Source of the DNA: Thermohalobaculum sp039815685
GTDB taxonomy: Bacteria > Pseudomonadota > Alphaproteobacteria > Rhodobacterales > Rhodobacteraceae
Direction: 5' to 3'
Assembly (NCBI GenBank): GCA_039815685.1
Contig: JBCBYV010000009.1
Location: forward strand, 1 to 64,000
Length of the DNA: 64,000 nucleotides
A model generated the notes under the pieces. It was not told where the DNA came from. It saw nothing but the letters and a program-made list of their open reading frames with translations, and did not search any database. Of the stretch, positions 35,315 through 44,249 are shown one piece after another. The translations under genes were made by a program, and so were the position numbers. The stretch's first letter is position 1. Each line of letters starts with the position of its first letter.

Positions 35315-36724
35315 TCACTCGAGCGCGAGCGGGCTGTCCGACTGCTCATTCAGGAACTTGATCACGGCCGCCCGCTCCTCGGGCTTCTTGAGCCCGGCAT
35401 AGGTCATCTTGGTGCCCTTCACCGCGCCGCGCGGGTTCTCGAGGAAGGCGTTGAGGCGGTCGAGCGACCATTGGCCACCATGCTCGGTCATGGCGCCCGA
35501 GTACTTGAAGTTCTCCACCGAGCCGACCTCCCGGCCGACGACGCCCCAGAGATGCGGTCCGAGGCGGTTCTTGCCATCCTCCACGACGTGACAGGACTGG
35601 CACTGACGGAAGACCTTCTTTCCATCGTCGGCGCTGACGCTCGCATAGATCGGGTCGACCGCTGCCGTGGCAGGCGCCGCCGCTTCGGCAGCGGGCTCGG
35701 CCTCGGCGGTGGGTTCAGCGAGTGCGACCTCCGCTTCCTCGGCGGCTTCGGCACCTTCGACCTCAGCGATCTCCGCAGGCTCGTTCGCCTCGGTCGGGGC
35801 CTCTTCCGTTGCTGCGTCCTCGGCGGCGGCGACATCAGTTGCTGCTTCCTCGGTCGCAGTTTCGTCCGTCGCGGCCTCTTCTACCGGGGGCTCGCCGATG
35901 GCAGGGGCCTCGTCAGTCGAGGCCTCGTCCTGCGAGGACGCAGCGTCCGTGGAGGCATCTTCGTCTGAATTGGCTTCGTCGGTGGTTGCGTCCTCGGCCG
36001 GTGCGGCGTCCTCAGCCGGCGCTTCCTCGGCCGCTGCATCCTCCGTGCCAGCGCCTTCCTCAGTCGCAGCTGGATCGGACGCCTCTTCCCCCTCGGCGGG
36101 TGCTGCGTCTGTCTCGGTCTCGGACCCGATTGCCGATTCCTCGACCGCTTCTCCCGCGGCCGGTGCTTCTTCCGCCGGCACCATGGCTGAGAGGTCGAGA
36201 TTGGTGCCGCCCTCGGCATTCAGATAGGCGATCACGTCGACGCGGTCCTGCGGGTCCTTGAGCCCGCTATAGCCCATCTTCGTGCCCGGTGCCCAATCGC
36301 TCGGCTTCTCAAGAAAGCCGCTGAGCGCGATGAGATCCCACGGCCCGCCCTTGCCCGATAGCGCGTCCGAGTAGCTGTAGCCGCCGACCGATCCGATATC
36401 GCGGCCGACAACGCCGTGGAGATGCGGGCCGACGCCGTTCGCGCCATCCTCGATCTTGTGGCAGGCCGCACACTGCCGCCAGATCGTGCTGCCGTTGGAG
36501 GGATCGGCGCTGGCCACGAGGCCCGCGTAGTCGATGCTCGCTTCCTCCTCGGCAGCCGCACCGTCATCGCCCGCTTCCGGCACTTCGATGTCGAGCGCGT
36601 AAGCCAGCACCTCTTCGTGATGGTCGCCTTCGAAGATCTTCTCGCTGAAAAAGCTTAGTAGCAGGAACAGAAGGAAGGCGCCCAAGAAGGCGCCCGCAAT
36701 CTTGTTTAGTTCGCCCATCGACAT
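35315..36724 (-). CDS. Membrane-anchored di-heme cytochrome c with long acidic linker
   Basis: A 469-residue protein with an N-terminal membrane anchor (residues about 9-26) and two class-I cytochrome c domains. Domain 1 has CAACH (85-89) and axial Met150 in GTKMGYSGL; domain 2 has CQSCH (375-379) and Met440 in GTKMTYAGL. Between them lies a roughly 178-residue Ala/Glu/Thr/Asp/Ser linker of low complexity. It resembles Paracoccus cytochrome c552 (CycM), which passes electrons from bc1 to the aa3 oxidase, but with the heme domain doubled. The start at 36724 follows GGAGGA; an ATG two codons later is also possible. Divergent from pheA. Confidence 0.9.
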   Translation of the reverse strand: MSMGELNKIAGAFLGAFLLFLLLSFFSEKIFEGDHHEEVLAYALDIEVPEAGDDGAAAEEEASIDYAGLVASADPSNGSTIWRQCAACHKIEDGANGVGPHLHGVVGRDIGSVGGYSYSDALSGKGGPWDLIALSGFLEKPSDWAPGTKMGYSGLKDPQDRVDVIAYLNAEGGTNLDLSAMVPAEEAPAAGEAVEESAIGSETETDAAPAEGEEASDPAATEEGAGTEDAAAEEAPAEDAAPAEDATTDEANSDEDASTDAASSQDEASTDEAPAIGEPPVEEAATDETATEEAATDVAAAEDAATEEAPTEANEPAEIAEVEGAEAAEEAEVALAEPTAEAEPAAEAAAPATAAVDPIYASVSADDGKKVFRQCQSCHVVEDGKNRLGPHLWGVVGREVGSVENFKYSGAMTEHGGQWSLDRLNAFLENPRGAVKGTKMTYAGLKKPEERAAVIKFLNEQSDSPLALE

Positions 36725-36905
36725 TGGGGAGTTGTCCTCCGGTAGTGGCACTGCGATCAGCCGTGCAGTCGGCTCCTAGCGGTCGCGCGGGCATAGCCTC
36801 TCTCGACGCAACTTGCCAACCCGTATATGGCGCGACCATTCGACGAGGCACCCCCGCCAAGCCCAGAGTTAGGCGGAAAAATGAGAAATCGGGGCTAACG
36901 ACGCG

Positions 36906-37757
36906 ATGCTGACCGAACCGACAGGCAAAATCGCCTTCCAGGGCGAGATGGGAGCCTTCTCGCACCAGGCTTGCCGGGATGTCTTCCCGGGCATGGAGCC
37001 GATGGCGTGCCCGACCTTCGAGGACGCTTTTGCCGCGGTGAAGGGCGGGGAGGCACGGTTGGCGATGATGCCGATCGAGAATTCGATCCATGGCAGGGTG
37101 GCGGACACGCATCACCTCCTGCCGGAGAGCGGGCTCTACATCATCGGGGAGCACTTTCTGCCTATCCGGCTGCAGCTTCTGGGCACGCCGGGCACGAAGC
37201 TCTCGGATGTGCGAGAGGCGCAGAGCCATGTGGTCGCCCTCAGCCAGTGCCGGCGCTTCCTGAAGACGAACGGCATCCGCTCGCTCATCGGGGCGGATAC
37301 GGCGGGCAGTGCCAAGGCGGTCTCGGAGGAGGCCGTGGAGGGGCGTGCGGCGATCGCGTCGCGGCTGGCGGGCGAGATCTACGGGCTCGAGGCGATGGCT
37401 GAGGATATCGAGGACGCGGAGCACAACACGACGCGGTTCCTCGTCCTCTCGCGCCAGAAGATCGAGGCCGACCCGATGGCGGGCGGTGCGGTTACGAGCT
37501 TTGTCTTCGAGGTGCGCAACGTGGCGGCAGCACTCTACAAAGCGCTCGGGGGGTTCGCGACGAACGGCGTGAACATGACGAAGCTCGAGAGCTACATGAT
37601 CAACGCGTCGTTCACCGCGACCCAGTTCTATGCCGAGATCGAGGGCCATCCGGAGGAGCCGGCCGTGCGGGCGGCGCTCGATGAGCTGGCCTATTTCTGC
37701 AAGCATCTGAAGATGCTGGGGGTCTATCCGGGCCATCCGCGCCGGAAGGGCGGCTGA
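36906..37757 (+). CDS. pheA: Prephenate dehydratase
   Basis: Converts prephenate to phenylpyruvate for phenylalanine synthesis. The 283-residue protein has the periplasmic-binding-like catalytic domain (GEMGAFSHQAC early, then PIENSIHGRVADTHHLL and NTTRFLVLS with the catalytic Thr) and a C-terminal ACT domain (GFATNGVNMTKLESYMI, FYAEIEGHP) for phenylalanine feedback. It lacks a fused chorismate mutase. The hairpin at its stop is a likely terminator. Confidence 0.96.
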   Translation: MLTEPTGKIAFQGEMGAFSHQACRDVFPGMEPMACPTFEDAFAAVKGGEARLAMMPIENSIHGRVADTHHLLPESGLYIIGEHFLPIRLQLLGTPGTKLSDVREAQSHVVALSQCRRFLKTNGIRSLIGADTAGSAKAVSEEAVEGRAAIASRLAGEIYGLEAMAEDIEDAEHNTTRFLVLSRQKIEADPMAGGAVTSFVFEVRNVAAALYKALGGFATNGVNMTKLESYMINASFTATQFYAEIEGHPEEPAVRAALDELAYFCKHLKMLGVYPGHPRRKGG

Positions 37758-37775
37758 CGGGGCGAGGGCCCCGTC
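37756..37775 (+). terminator. Hairpin at the end of pheA
   Basis: GACGGGGC and GCCCCGTC form a perfect 8-bp stem with a GAGG loop starting in the pheA stop codon. There is no T-tract. Confidence 0.5.
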
Positions 37776-37789
37776 GCCTAGGCGCCCGC

Positions 37790-38029
37790 TCAGAACGGGC
37801 TGTCGCCGAGGTCGAGATCGTAGCGGCTGGTGAGCCCGCCGATCGTGGCACCCGCGGCCGCACCGGCCGCTGCACCGACGCCCGGCGCGCCGCCGAGGGC
37901 ACCCGCCACGGCACCGACACCGGCGCCTATGCCGGCACCCGTGAGCGCCCGCTCGCCCGGCGCATTGCCACAGGCGGCAAGGGCGCCGAGGCCGAGGACA
38001 AGGGCGGATGCGCGAAGAAACTTGGTCAT
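37790..38029 (-). CDS. Small glycine-zipper lipoprotein
   Basis: A 79-residue lipoprotein: signal peptide with lipobox LAAC (Cys20), then a Gly/Ala-rich zipper (GAGIGAGVGAVAGALGGAPG and on) and a short polar end. Such small outer-membrane-type lipoproteins are often envelope-stress related; no specific function can be given. It is convergent with pheA, and a TGTG-N8-CACA dyad lies about 130 bases upstream. Confidence 0.85.
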   Translation of the reverse strand: MTKFLRASALVLGLGALAACGNAPGERALTGAGIGAGVGAVAGALGGAPGVGAAAGAAAGATIGGLTSRYDLDLGDSPF

Positions 38030-38161
38030 TGTCGGTCTCCATCAGATCGGCGGTCGGGGCGCTCGGTCCTGTTAGTTTGGCCCTGTCTGCCCGCGGTTCT
38101 AGGGGGTGAACGGCGCAGTGACCGGTTCGTTTCACGGGCTCCGCCGAAACTCGCGCGATTG

Positions 38162-38177
38162 TGTGCCGTGCGGCACA
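38162..38177. promoter_or_regulatory. CRP-like dyad TGTGCCGTGCGGCACA
   Basis: A 16-bp TGTG-N8-CACA dyad, matching the tandem pair at 57874 and 57895. It lies between tldD and the lipoprotein gene. Confidence 0.45.
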
Positions 38178-38199
38178 GTCCTTGCCCGCCTCTACGCTG

Positions 38200-39633
38200 C
38201 TACTCGCCGGCGCCGCCGACTGTCAGCCCCTCGATGAGGAGGGTAGGCTGGCCCACGCCCACGGGGACGCCCTGACCGTTCTTGCCGCAGGTGCCGATGC
38301 CGGGGTCGAGGGCCATGTCGTGGCCCACGGCGCGGATCTTGCGCATTGCGGTCGCCCCGTCGCCGATGAGGGTGGCGCCCTTCACCGGGTGGAGGATCTT
38401 GCCGTCCTTCACGCGGTAAGCCTCGGTGCAGGAAAAGACGAACTTGCCATTGGTGATGTCGACCTGACCGCCGCCGAAACTGGTGGCGTAGATGCCGTCC
38501 TTCACGGCAGCAACGATGCCTTCGGGCTCCGCGTCGCCGGCAAGCATGATCGTGTTCGTCATGCGGGGCATCGGGATGTGTGCGTGGCTTTCGCGCCGTC
38601 CGTTGCCGGTGGCGGGCACGCCCATGAGGCGTGCGTTCTGGCGGTCCTGCATGAGACCGGTGAGGATACCGTCCTCGATCAGCACGTTCCGGGCCGACGG
38701 CGTGCCCTCGTCATCCACGGTGATCGAGCCGCGCCGGTCGGGGATGGTGCCGTCGTCGACGACCGTGACGCCCTTGGCGGCGACCTCCTTGCCCATGAGC
38801 TCGGTGAAGACGCTGGTCTTCTTGCGGTGGAAATCGCCCTCGAGCCCGTGGCCGACGGCTTCGTGGAGAAGGATGCCGGGCCAGCCGGGGCCGAGGGCGA
38901 CCTCCATGATGCCCGCGGGAGCATCGTCGGCCTCGAGGTTCACGAGCGCTTGGCGCAGCGCCTCCTCGGCGAGCGCCTGCCAGCAGGCGGGCTCGGTCAG
39001 CCGGGCGAGGTCGTGGCGCCCGCCGGTGCCCGCATAGCCCTGCTCGCGCCGGCCGCCCGCCCCTTCCGCGATGACGGCGATGTTGAGGCGGGCGAGGGGA
39101 CGGACATCGGCGACCGACCCGCCCTCGGGCCGGAGGATCTCGACCTCTTGCAGGCTGGCGGAGAGCGTGGCCGAGACCTGCACGACCTTTGGATCCTTCG
39201 CGCGGAGCCAGGCGTCGATCTCGGCCAGGAGGCCGATCTTGTCGGCCAGCGGCGCTTCGGCCACCGGATCCTCCGCCCGGTAGAGCTGTCGATTCGTCCC
39301 CTGTGGCGGTGCGGCGAGCGCGCTGCCGCCATGGGCGCGGGCGGCGAGGCGGGCCGTCTCCGACGCGCGCCTGAGAGCCGCTTCTGAGAGTTCCGTGGCG
39401 TGACCGTAGCCCGCGACGGGTCCCGAAACGGCACGCAAACCGAAGCCTTCGGCACTGTCATAGGAAGCTGTACGCAGCCTGCCGTCATCGAAACTTACCA
39501 CTTCGGAGCGCGACCGCTCGAGAAAGAGCTCACCATCATCGGCGCCAGCGACCGCTTCCTTGAGGATTTCCAATGCCTTGGCGCGGTCGAGATGCGTCTC
39601 GAACGGGCGGAAGGGGGCCGCTAGGTCAGCCAT
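38200..39633 (-). CDS. tldD: Metalloprotease TldD
   Basis: A 477-residue member of the TldD/PmbA zinc protease family. The active-site motif HEAVGHGLEGD (HExxxH) is intact, and the C-terminal NGKFVFSCTEAYRVKDGK and GIGTCGKNGQGVPVGVGQP blocks are typical. TldD works with TldE on small peptides or modified proteins; no partner gene is in the window. The start at 39633 follows ACGGAGAC. It is divergent from coxB, an arrangement I recall from other Rhodobacterales. Confidence 0.95.
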   Translation of the reverse strand: MADLAAPFRPFETHLDRAKALEILKEAVAGADDGELFLERSRSEVVSFDDGRLRTASYDSAEGFGLRAVSGPVAGYGHATELSEAALRRASETARLAARAHGGSALAAPPQGTNRQLYRAEDPVAEAPLADKIGLLAEIDAWLRAKDPKVVQVSATLSASLQEVEILRPEGGSVADVRPLARLNIAVIAEGAGGRREQGYAGTGGRHDLARLTEPACWQALAEEALRQALVNLEADDAPAGIMEVALGPGWPGILLHEAVGHGLEGDFHRKKTSVFTELMGKEVAAKGVTVVDDGTIPDRRGSITVDDEGTPSARNVLIEDGILTGLMQDRQNARLMGVPATGNGRRESHAHIPMPRMTNTIMLAGDAEPEGIVAAVKDGIYATSFGGGQVDITNGKFVFSCTEAYRVKDGKILHPVKGATLIGDGATAMRKIRAVGHDMALDPGIGTCGKNGQGVPVGVGQPTLLIEGLTVGGAGE

Positions 39634-39797
39634 GACAGTCTCCGTCAAAAGTGCCGCACTGTGGAAGGCACAGCCATCGGGCGGCTGATTGCCGCGTGTG
39701 AAAGCCTTGAGCTATGACGCTCATTATGTGATTTGCATCGCAATCGACAACGAATTGCCGCGCGAGCCTGTCGCGTCGCAACACGAGGAGCGCAGCC

Positions 39798-40640
39798 ATG
39801 CGTCTTGCGGGAACGATCAGTGGGCTGACCCTAGCCCTCGCCGCCCACAGCGCCGCCATCGCAGAAGACGTGGCAGGCAAGCCGGTGCCGGGGGGCGTCA
39901 ACTTCCAGCGGGCGGTGACGCCGATCATGGAAGAGATCGTCTGGATGGACAACTTCCTGCTGATCATCATCACGCTGATCACGATCTTCGTGACAGCGCT
40001 TCTCGCTTACACAGTCTGGAAGTTCCGGGCCGAGAACAATCCCAACGAGCCCCAGCGGTTCACCCACAACGCCAAGCTGGAAGTGATCTGGACAGCGGTG
40101 CCGGTCCTGATCCTGCTCGTCATCGCGGTGCCGTCGCTGCGCCTCCTCTTCAACCAGCTCGATATCCCCGAGCCGGATGTGACGATCAAGGCGACGGGGT
40201 ATCAGTGGTACTGGGGCTACGAATATCCGGAGCACGATATCGAGTTCAGCTCGTTCATGCTGGAGCGCGAGGAGCTTGAGGAATACGGCTACCAGCCCGA
40301 CGAATACCTGCTGGCGACCGATACGCGCGTCGTCGTGCCGGTGAATGCGAATGTGCACGTGCTGGGCACCGGGGCGGACGTGATCCACAACTTCGCGATG
40401 CCGTCCTTCGGGCTGAAGATGGATGTGATCCCGGGCCGGCTCAACGAGACATGGTTCCGCGCGACCGAAGAGGGGACGTATTTCGGTCAATGCTCGGAGC
40501 TTTGCGGCATCAACCATGCCTATATGCCGATCACCATAGAAGTGGTGAGCCAGGAGGAATACGACGCCTGGATCGCCGAGCAGGTGGCGGCGAAGAATGG
40601 CGACACGGACGTGGCCGATGCGAGGAATGCGGCCGAGTAA
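39798..40640 (+). CDS. coxB: Cytochrome c oxidase subunit II
   Basis: Subunit II of an aa3-type oxidase, 280 residues. It has a signal peptide, two membrane helices (NFLLIIITLITIFVTALLAY and VIWTAVPVLILLVIAVPSL) and a periplasmic cupredoxin domain with the binuclear CuA site GQCSELCGINHAYMP; the aromatic YQWYWGYEYP block is present. A GAGGAG ribosome site precedes the ATG. The intercistronic space to ctaB has a CCGGGG/CCCCGG hairpin (40652-40670). Subunit I is not encoded in this window. Confidence 0.97.
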   Translation: MRLAGTISGLTLALAAHSAAIAEDVAGKPVPGGVNFQRAVTPIMEEIVWMDNFLLIIITLITIFVTALLAYTVWKFRAENNPNEPQRFTHNAKLEVIWTAVPVLILLVIAVPSLRLLFNQLDIPEPDVTIKATGYQWYWGYEYPEHDIEFSSFMLEREELEEYGYQPDEYLLATDTRVVVPVNANVHVLGTGADVIHNFAMPSFGLKMDVIPGRLNETWFRATEEGTYFGQCSELCGINHAYMPITIEVVSQEEYDAWIAEQVAAKNGDTDVADARNAAE

Positions 40641-40745
40641 GCCGCTGCCGCCCGGGGATGCGAGCCCCGGCGGTCAAGTGACCACCTACAGGCATGCCGC
40701 ACCGGGCCAGTCCCGCTGCGGCGCTGGCCCTGAAAGGCAGACGAG

Positions 40746-41726
40746 TTGACCGACGCTTCTTCCCACACTGCCCTGATCGACGCCCCGGCGGGGAGTATCG
40801 AGCCGGGTTTGGGCGATTTCATCCAGCTTCTGAAACCCCGTGTCATGTCCCTGGTGATCTTCACCGCGCTCGCCGCGATGGTGGCAGCGCCGGTCGGCGC
40901 GCATTGGGTGGAGGCGATCTCGGCGCTCATTTGCATCGCGGTCGGTGCCGGTGCTGCCGGCGCGCTGAACATGTGGTGGGACGCGGATATCGACGCGGAG
41001 ATGAGCCGGACACAGGCCCGCCCGGTCCCGACCGGCACGGTGACGCCCGAGGAGGCGCGGAACTTCGGGCTCGGGCTCTCGCTCCTCTCGGTCATGGTGC
41101 TGGGGGTGGTGGCGAACTGGTTCGCGGCGGGCCTCCTGGCCTTCACGATCTTTTTCTATGCGGTCATCTACACGATGTGGCTGAAGCGCTCGACGCCGCA
41201 GAACATCGTCATCGGCGGCGCTGCGGGCGCGTTCCCGCCGGTCGTTGCCTGGGCCGCGGTGACAGGGGAGGTGGCGCTGGCGCCGATCCTGATGTTCCTC
41301 GTCATCTTCCTCTGGACGCCGCCGCATTTCTGGGCGCTGGCGCTCTGGCGCTGCCGGGACTATGCGGGCGTCTCCGTGCCAATGCTGCCGGTGGTGGCGG
41401 GAGATGCGGCCACGCGGCGGCAGATCCTGGGCTATACGGTCGCCATGGTGCCCGTCGCGCTGCTGCCGGCGGTGACGGTGGCTGGCGGTCCGATCTACAC
41501 GGCGGTGGCGGTCTATGTCTCGGCAATCTTCCTGCGCGATGCTTGGCGGGTCGCACGCCGGAGCGAGGCTGTGGCGGAGGCCGACAAGTTCCGCGCCGAA
41601 AAGCGGCTCTTCGGCTTCTCCATCGTCTTTCTCTTCGCGCTTTTCGGCGGTTTCATCGCCGATGCGCTCCTGCGCGCGGGGCTGGGCTTCGCGGGCATCG
41701 AGTTCTACTGGCCGGTCTGGTTCTGA
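40746..41726 (+). CDS. ctaB: Protoheme IX farnesyltransferase (heme O synthase) CtaB
   Basis: A UbiA-family prenyltransferase of 326 residues and about eight to nine helices that makes heme O for the oxidase. The prenyl-diphosphate motif NMWWDADIDAEMSRTQARP carries the D-x3-D aspartates. A TTG start at 40746 is used, 4-10 bases after AGGCAGACGAG; no ATG fits well. Second gene of the cox locus. Confidence 0.95.
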   Translation: MTDASSHTALIDAPAGSIEPGLGDFIQLLKPRVMSLVIFTALAAMVAAPVGAHWVEAISALICIAVGAGAAGALNMWWDADIDAEMSRTQARPVPTGTVTPEEARNFGLGLSLLSVMVLGVVANWFAAGLLAFTIFFYAVIYTMWLKRSTPQNIVIGGAAGAFPPVVAWAAVTGEVALAPILMFLVIFLWTPPHFWALALWRCRDYAGVSVPMLPVVAGDAATRRQILGYTVAMVPVALLPAVTVAGGPIYTAVAVYVSAIFLRDAWRVARRSEAVAEADKFRAEKRLFGFSIVFLFALFGGFIADALLRAGLGFAGIEFYWPVWF

Positions 41727-41735
41727 GGTATCGGA

Positions 41736-41987
41736 ATGAGCGACACGATGTTCCGCCGCGACCATGAGCTCCACCAGCGCCGCTGGGGGCGCAATATGGG
41801 CGTGCTGGTCGCGCTCCTGGCGCTCTGCGTCATGCTCTTCTCCATCACTGTGGTGAAGATGGGCAATCAGGGTGCGACCGTCGGCAACCCGTCGGCGAGC
41901 CAGGCCGGCGGCTGGGGCGCCGAGGATTTTCAGGAGCTTCTGATAGACGATGAGCCGACCGGTGCGGCCGGGGGGGCGACGCAGTGA
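41736..41987 (+). CDS. Small single-pass Cox-locus protein (CoxF-like)
   Basis: An 83-residue protein with a basic N-terminus (FRRDHELHQRRWGRN), one membrane helix (MGVLVALLALCVMLFSITVV) and a short acidic tail. It occupies the position of the small coxF/'orf' gene in Paracoccus and Rhodobacter cox loci. It overlaps ctaG by four bases. Its biochemical role is not known. Confidence 0.8.
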   Translation: MSDTMFRRDHELHQRRWGRNMGVLVALLALCVMLFSITVVKMGNQGATVGNPSASQAGGWGAEDFQELLIDDEPTGAAGGATQ

Positions 41988-42538
41988 GCCGACCCAACCT
42001 CGCCAGGAAAGCGATCCCCTTCGTCGGCATCGCCTTTGGGATGCTCGGCATGGCCTATGCCGCGGTGCCGCTTTACGACCTCTTCTGCCGTGTCACGGGC
42101 TTTGGCGGGACGACGCAGACCGCTGAGGACCGCTCAGCTCCCGAGATCCTGGACGAGACGATCACCGTGCGCTTCGATGCCTCGAAGGGCCGCGGCATGC
42201 CGTGGCGCTTCACCCCGATGCAGGACGAGGTTGAGGTGCGCATCGGGGAGACGGGGCTGGCCTTCTACGAGGCGCACAACCCGACCGACAAGCCGGTCTC
42301 CGGCACCGCCACCTACAACGTCGCGCCCTTCAGCGTCGGCGGCTACTTCGTGAAGATCGACTGCTTCTGCTTCCAGGAGCAGACGCTGGAGCCCGGGCAG
42401 ACCGTGCAGATGCCCGTGACCTTCTATGTCGACCCCGAGATCGTGGACGATGCCGAGACCGAGCGCGTCCACACCATTACGCTGAGCTACACCTTCTACG
42501 AGCAGGAGCCTGATCAACAGGCCAGCCTCGACGACTGA
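41984..42538 (+). CDS. ctaG: Cytochrome c oxidase assembly protein CtaG/Cox11
   Basis: A 184-residue copper chaperone that delivers Cu to the CuB site of subunit I. One N-terminal helix (IPFVGIAFGMLGMAYAAVPL) anchors an immunoglobulin-like periplasmic domain with the copper motif DCFCFQEQ and PVTFYVDPEI. The GTG start overlaps the previous stop. The presence of Cox11 implies a CuB-containing oxidase elsewhere in the genome. Confidence 0.96.
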   Translation: MSRPNLARKAIPFVGIAFGMLGMAYAAVPLYDLFCRVTGFGGTTQTAEDRSAPEILDETITVRFDASKGRGMPWRFTPMQDEVEVRIGETGLAFYEAHNPTDKPVSGTATYNVAPFSVGGYFVKIDCFCFQEQTLEPGQTVQMPVTFYVDPEIVDDAETERVHTITLSYTFYEQEPDQQASLDD

Positions 42539-42574
42539 TCTGGGAGCCGGGGGCTTCGGCCTCCAGTGAATTAA

Positions 42575-42615
42575 GGGGGTGCTGCCCCCGCTGAACGACA
42601 GGGGGCGCTGCCCCC
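42575..42615. repeat. Tandem GGGGG-yGCTG-CCCCC hairpins
   Basis: Two near-identical 15-base hairpins, GGGGG-TGCTG-CCCCC (42575-42589) and GGGGG-CGCTG-CCCCC (42601-42615), repeat with a 26-base period between ctaG and coxC. The second ends 14 bases before the coxC start and could affect coxC translation or mRNA stability. Confidence 0.7.
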
Positions 42616-42629
42616 GACGGAGGACCGCG

Positions 42630-43448
42630 ATGGCCCACGAGAAGAACCACGACTACCACATCCTGCCGCCGAGCCCGTGGCCGTTCTACGGTGCCGTCTC
42701 GGCCTTCGTGATGCTCGTTGGCGCGATCCTCTACTTCAAGGGCGAGACCGGGGTGATCGGGCTCCTCGGCTTCGTCGGCTGTTGCTACGTCGCCTATGGC
42801 TGGTGGCGCGATGTGGTGGTCGAGAGCCGGGTGGGCGACCACACGCCGGTGGTGCAGATCGGCCTGCGCTACGGCGTGCTCCTCTTCATCATCTCCGAGG
42901 TGATGTTCTTCTCGGCCTGGTTCTGGTCCTTCTTCAAGCACGCGATCTTCCCCGTGCCGGATATCGAGGGGCAGGTGACGCCGACGCTGGAGCTGCCTGT
43001 GGGCCAGTTCCCGCCGGCGGGCATTGAAGTCTTCGATCCCTGGCACCTGCCGCTGATGAACACCGTCATTCTGCTGCTCTCGGGCTGCACCGTGACCTAC
43101 GCCCACCACGCGCTCATCGAGAACAAGCGGAAGGACCTCGTCTGGGGTCTGATCGGGACCGTGGCGCTCGGCGCGCTTTTCACGATGTTCCAGGCCTATG
43201 AGTACAGCCACGCGGCCTTCGGGTTCACCGACGGGATCTACGCCGCCAATTTCTACATGGCGACGGGCTTTCATGGCTTCCATGTGTTGATCGGGACGAT
43301 CTTCCTGGCCGTCTGCCTCTTCCGCGCGCGGGCGGGGCAGTTCCGGCCGGACAAGCATATCGGGTTCGAGGCGGCGGCGTGGTACTGGCACTTCGTCGAT
43401 GTGGTTTGGCTCTTCCTCTTCGCCGCCGTCTACATCTGGGGCCGCTGA
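42630..43448 (+). CDS. coxC: Cytochrome c oxidase subunit III
   Basis: A 272-residue, seven-helix subunit III. Recognisable blocks are YHILPPSPWPFYGAVSAF, ISEVMFFSAWFWSFF with the conserved glutamate, TGFHGFHVLIGTIFL, and the terminal AAAWYWHFVDVVWLFLFAAV. The start at 42630 follows GGAGGA. Upstream are tandem hairpins. Confidence 0.97.
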   Translation: MAHEKNHDYHILPPSPWPFYGAVSAFVMLVGAILYFKGETGVIGLLGFVGCCYVAYGWWRDVVVESRVGDHTPVVQIGLRYGVLLFIISEVMFFSAWFWSFFKHAIFPVPDIEGQVTPTLELPVGQFPPAGIEVFDPWHLPLMNTVILLLSGCTVTYAHHALIENKRKDLVWGLIGTVALGALFTMFQAYEYSHAAFGFTDGIYAANFYMATGFHGFHVLIGTIFLAVCLFRARAGQFRPDKHIGFEAAAWYWHFVDVVWLFLFAAVYIWGR

Positions 43449-43460
43449 TCGGGCCTGCCC

Positions 43461-44195
43461 ATGACCGGACCGAAGCGGCTCGCCATCGCCGCCATTGTCC
43501 TGGGGGTCGCCGGTACGGCGGCCCTCATTGCCTTGTGCAACTGGCAGCTCCAGCGGCTCGACTGGAAGCTGGGGCTGATCGCGGCGCTGGAGGAGCGGCT
43601 CGCGGCTGAGCCTGTCGCATTGCCGCAAGCCCCGACCGTGGAGGATGAGTTCCTACGCGTCGCCGTGACCGGGCGGTTCGACGGGGCCGCGGGCACTCAC
43701 GGGCATGCCGATGCGCCGCTTCTCACGACCTTCGACAAGCAACCGGGCTATCGTGTCCTCCAGCCCTTCACCCTCAGCGACGGCCGGCGGATCATGGTCA
43801 GTCGAGGCTGGGTCCCGCTCGAAGCGAAGAACGAGGGCGGGCGCGCGGTGCTGCCGACGCCTGCGCCGGAGGGGGAAGTGACGCTCACGGGCGCGCTCCG
43901 CTTTCCCGACGATCCGCAATCGCCGGCCTTCGGTGCCAATGACAATGTCTGGATCGCCCGGGATCTCGACGTGATGGCGGAGGTCTTCGGGGTCGAGCCT
44001 GTTCTCCTTGTGTCGGAGACGCCGACGCCCGGGCCGGACGGGGTGGCGCCGCGGCTCCAGCCGCTGACGGTGAACCTCAAGAACGACCATCTCGGCTACG
44101 CCATCACCTGGGGGATGCTCGCCGCCGTCTGGGCGGTGATGAGCGGTCTGCTGGCCTTTCGGGAGTGGCGGCGGGGCGCGGCAGGTACGGCGTGA
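43461..44195 (+). CDS. SURF1/Shy1 family oxidase assembly protein
   Basis: A 244-residue protein with a helix at each end (residues about 7-26 and 216-234) and a periplasmic domain between. NWQLQRLDWKLGLI, VSRGWVP and the C-terminal NDHLGYAITWGMLAAVWAVM fit SURF1, which helps insert heme a into subunit I. It is 12 bases after coxC and closes the cox locus. Confidence 0.93.
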   Translation: MTGPKRLAIAAIVLGVAGTAALIALCNWQLQRLDWKLGLIAALEERLAAEPVALPQAPTVEDEFLRVAVTGRFDGAAGTHGHADAPLLTTFDKQPGYRVLQPFTLSDGRRIMVSRGWVPLEAKNEGGRAVLPTPAPEGEVTLTGALRFPDDPQSPAFGANDNVWIARDLDVMAEVFGVEPVLLVSETPTPGPDGVAPRLQPLTVNLKNDHLGYAITWGMLAAVWAVMSGLLAFREWRRGAAGTA

Positions 44196-44249
44196 GCGAC
44201 GCCGTTGAGCGGCCCGCCGCTTCGCGCTAGGAGGGGACGACCGCCGCTC

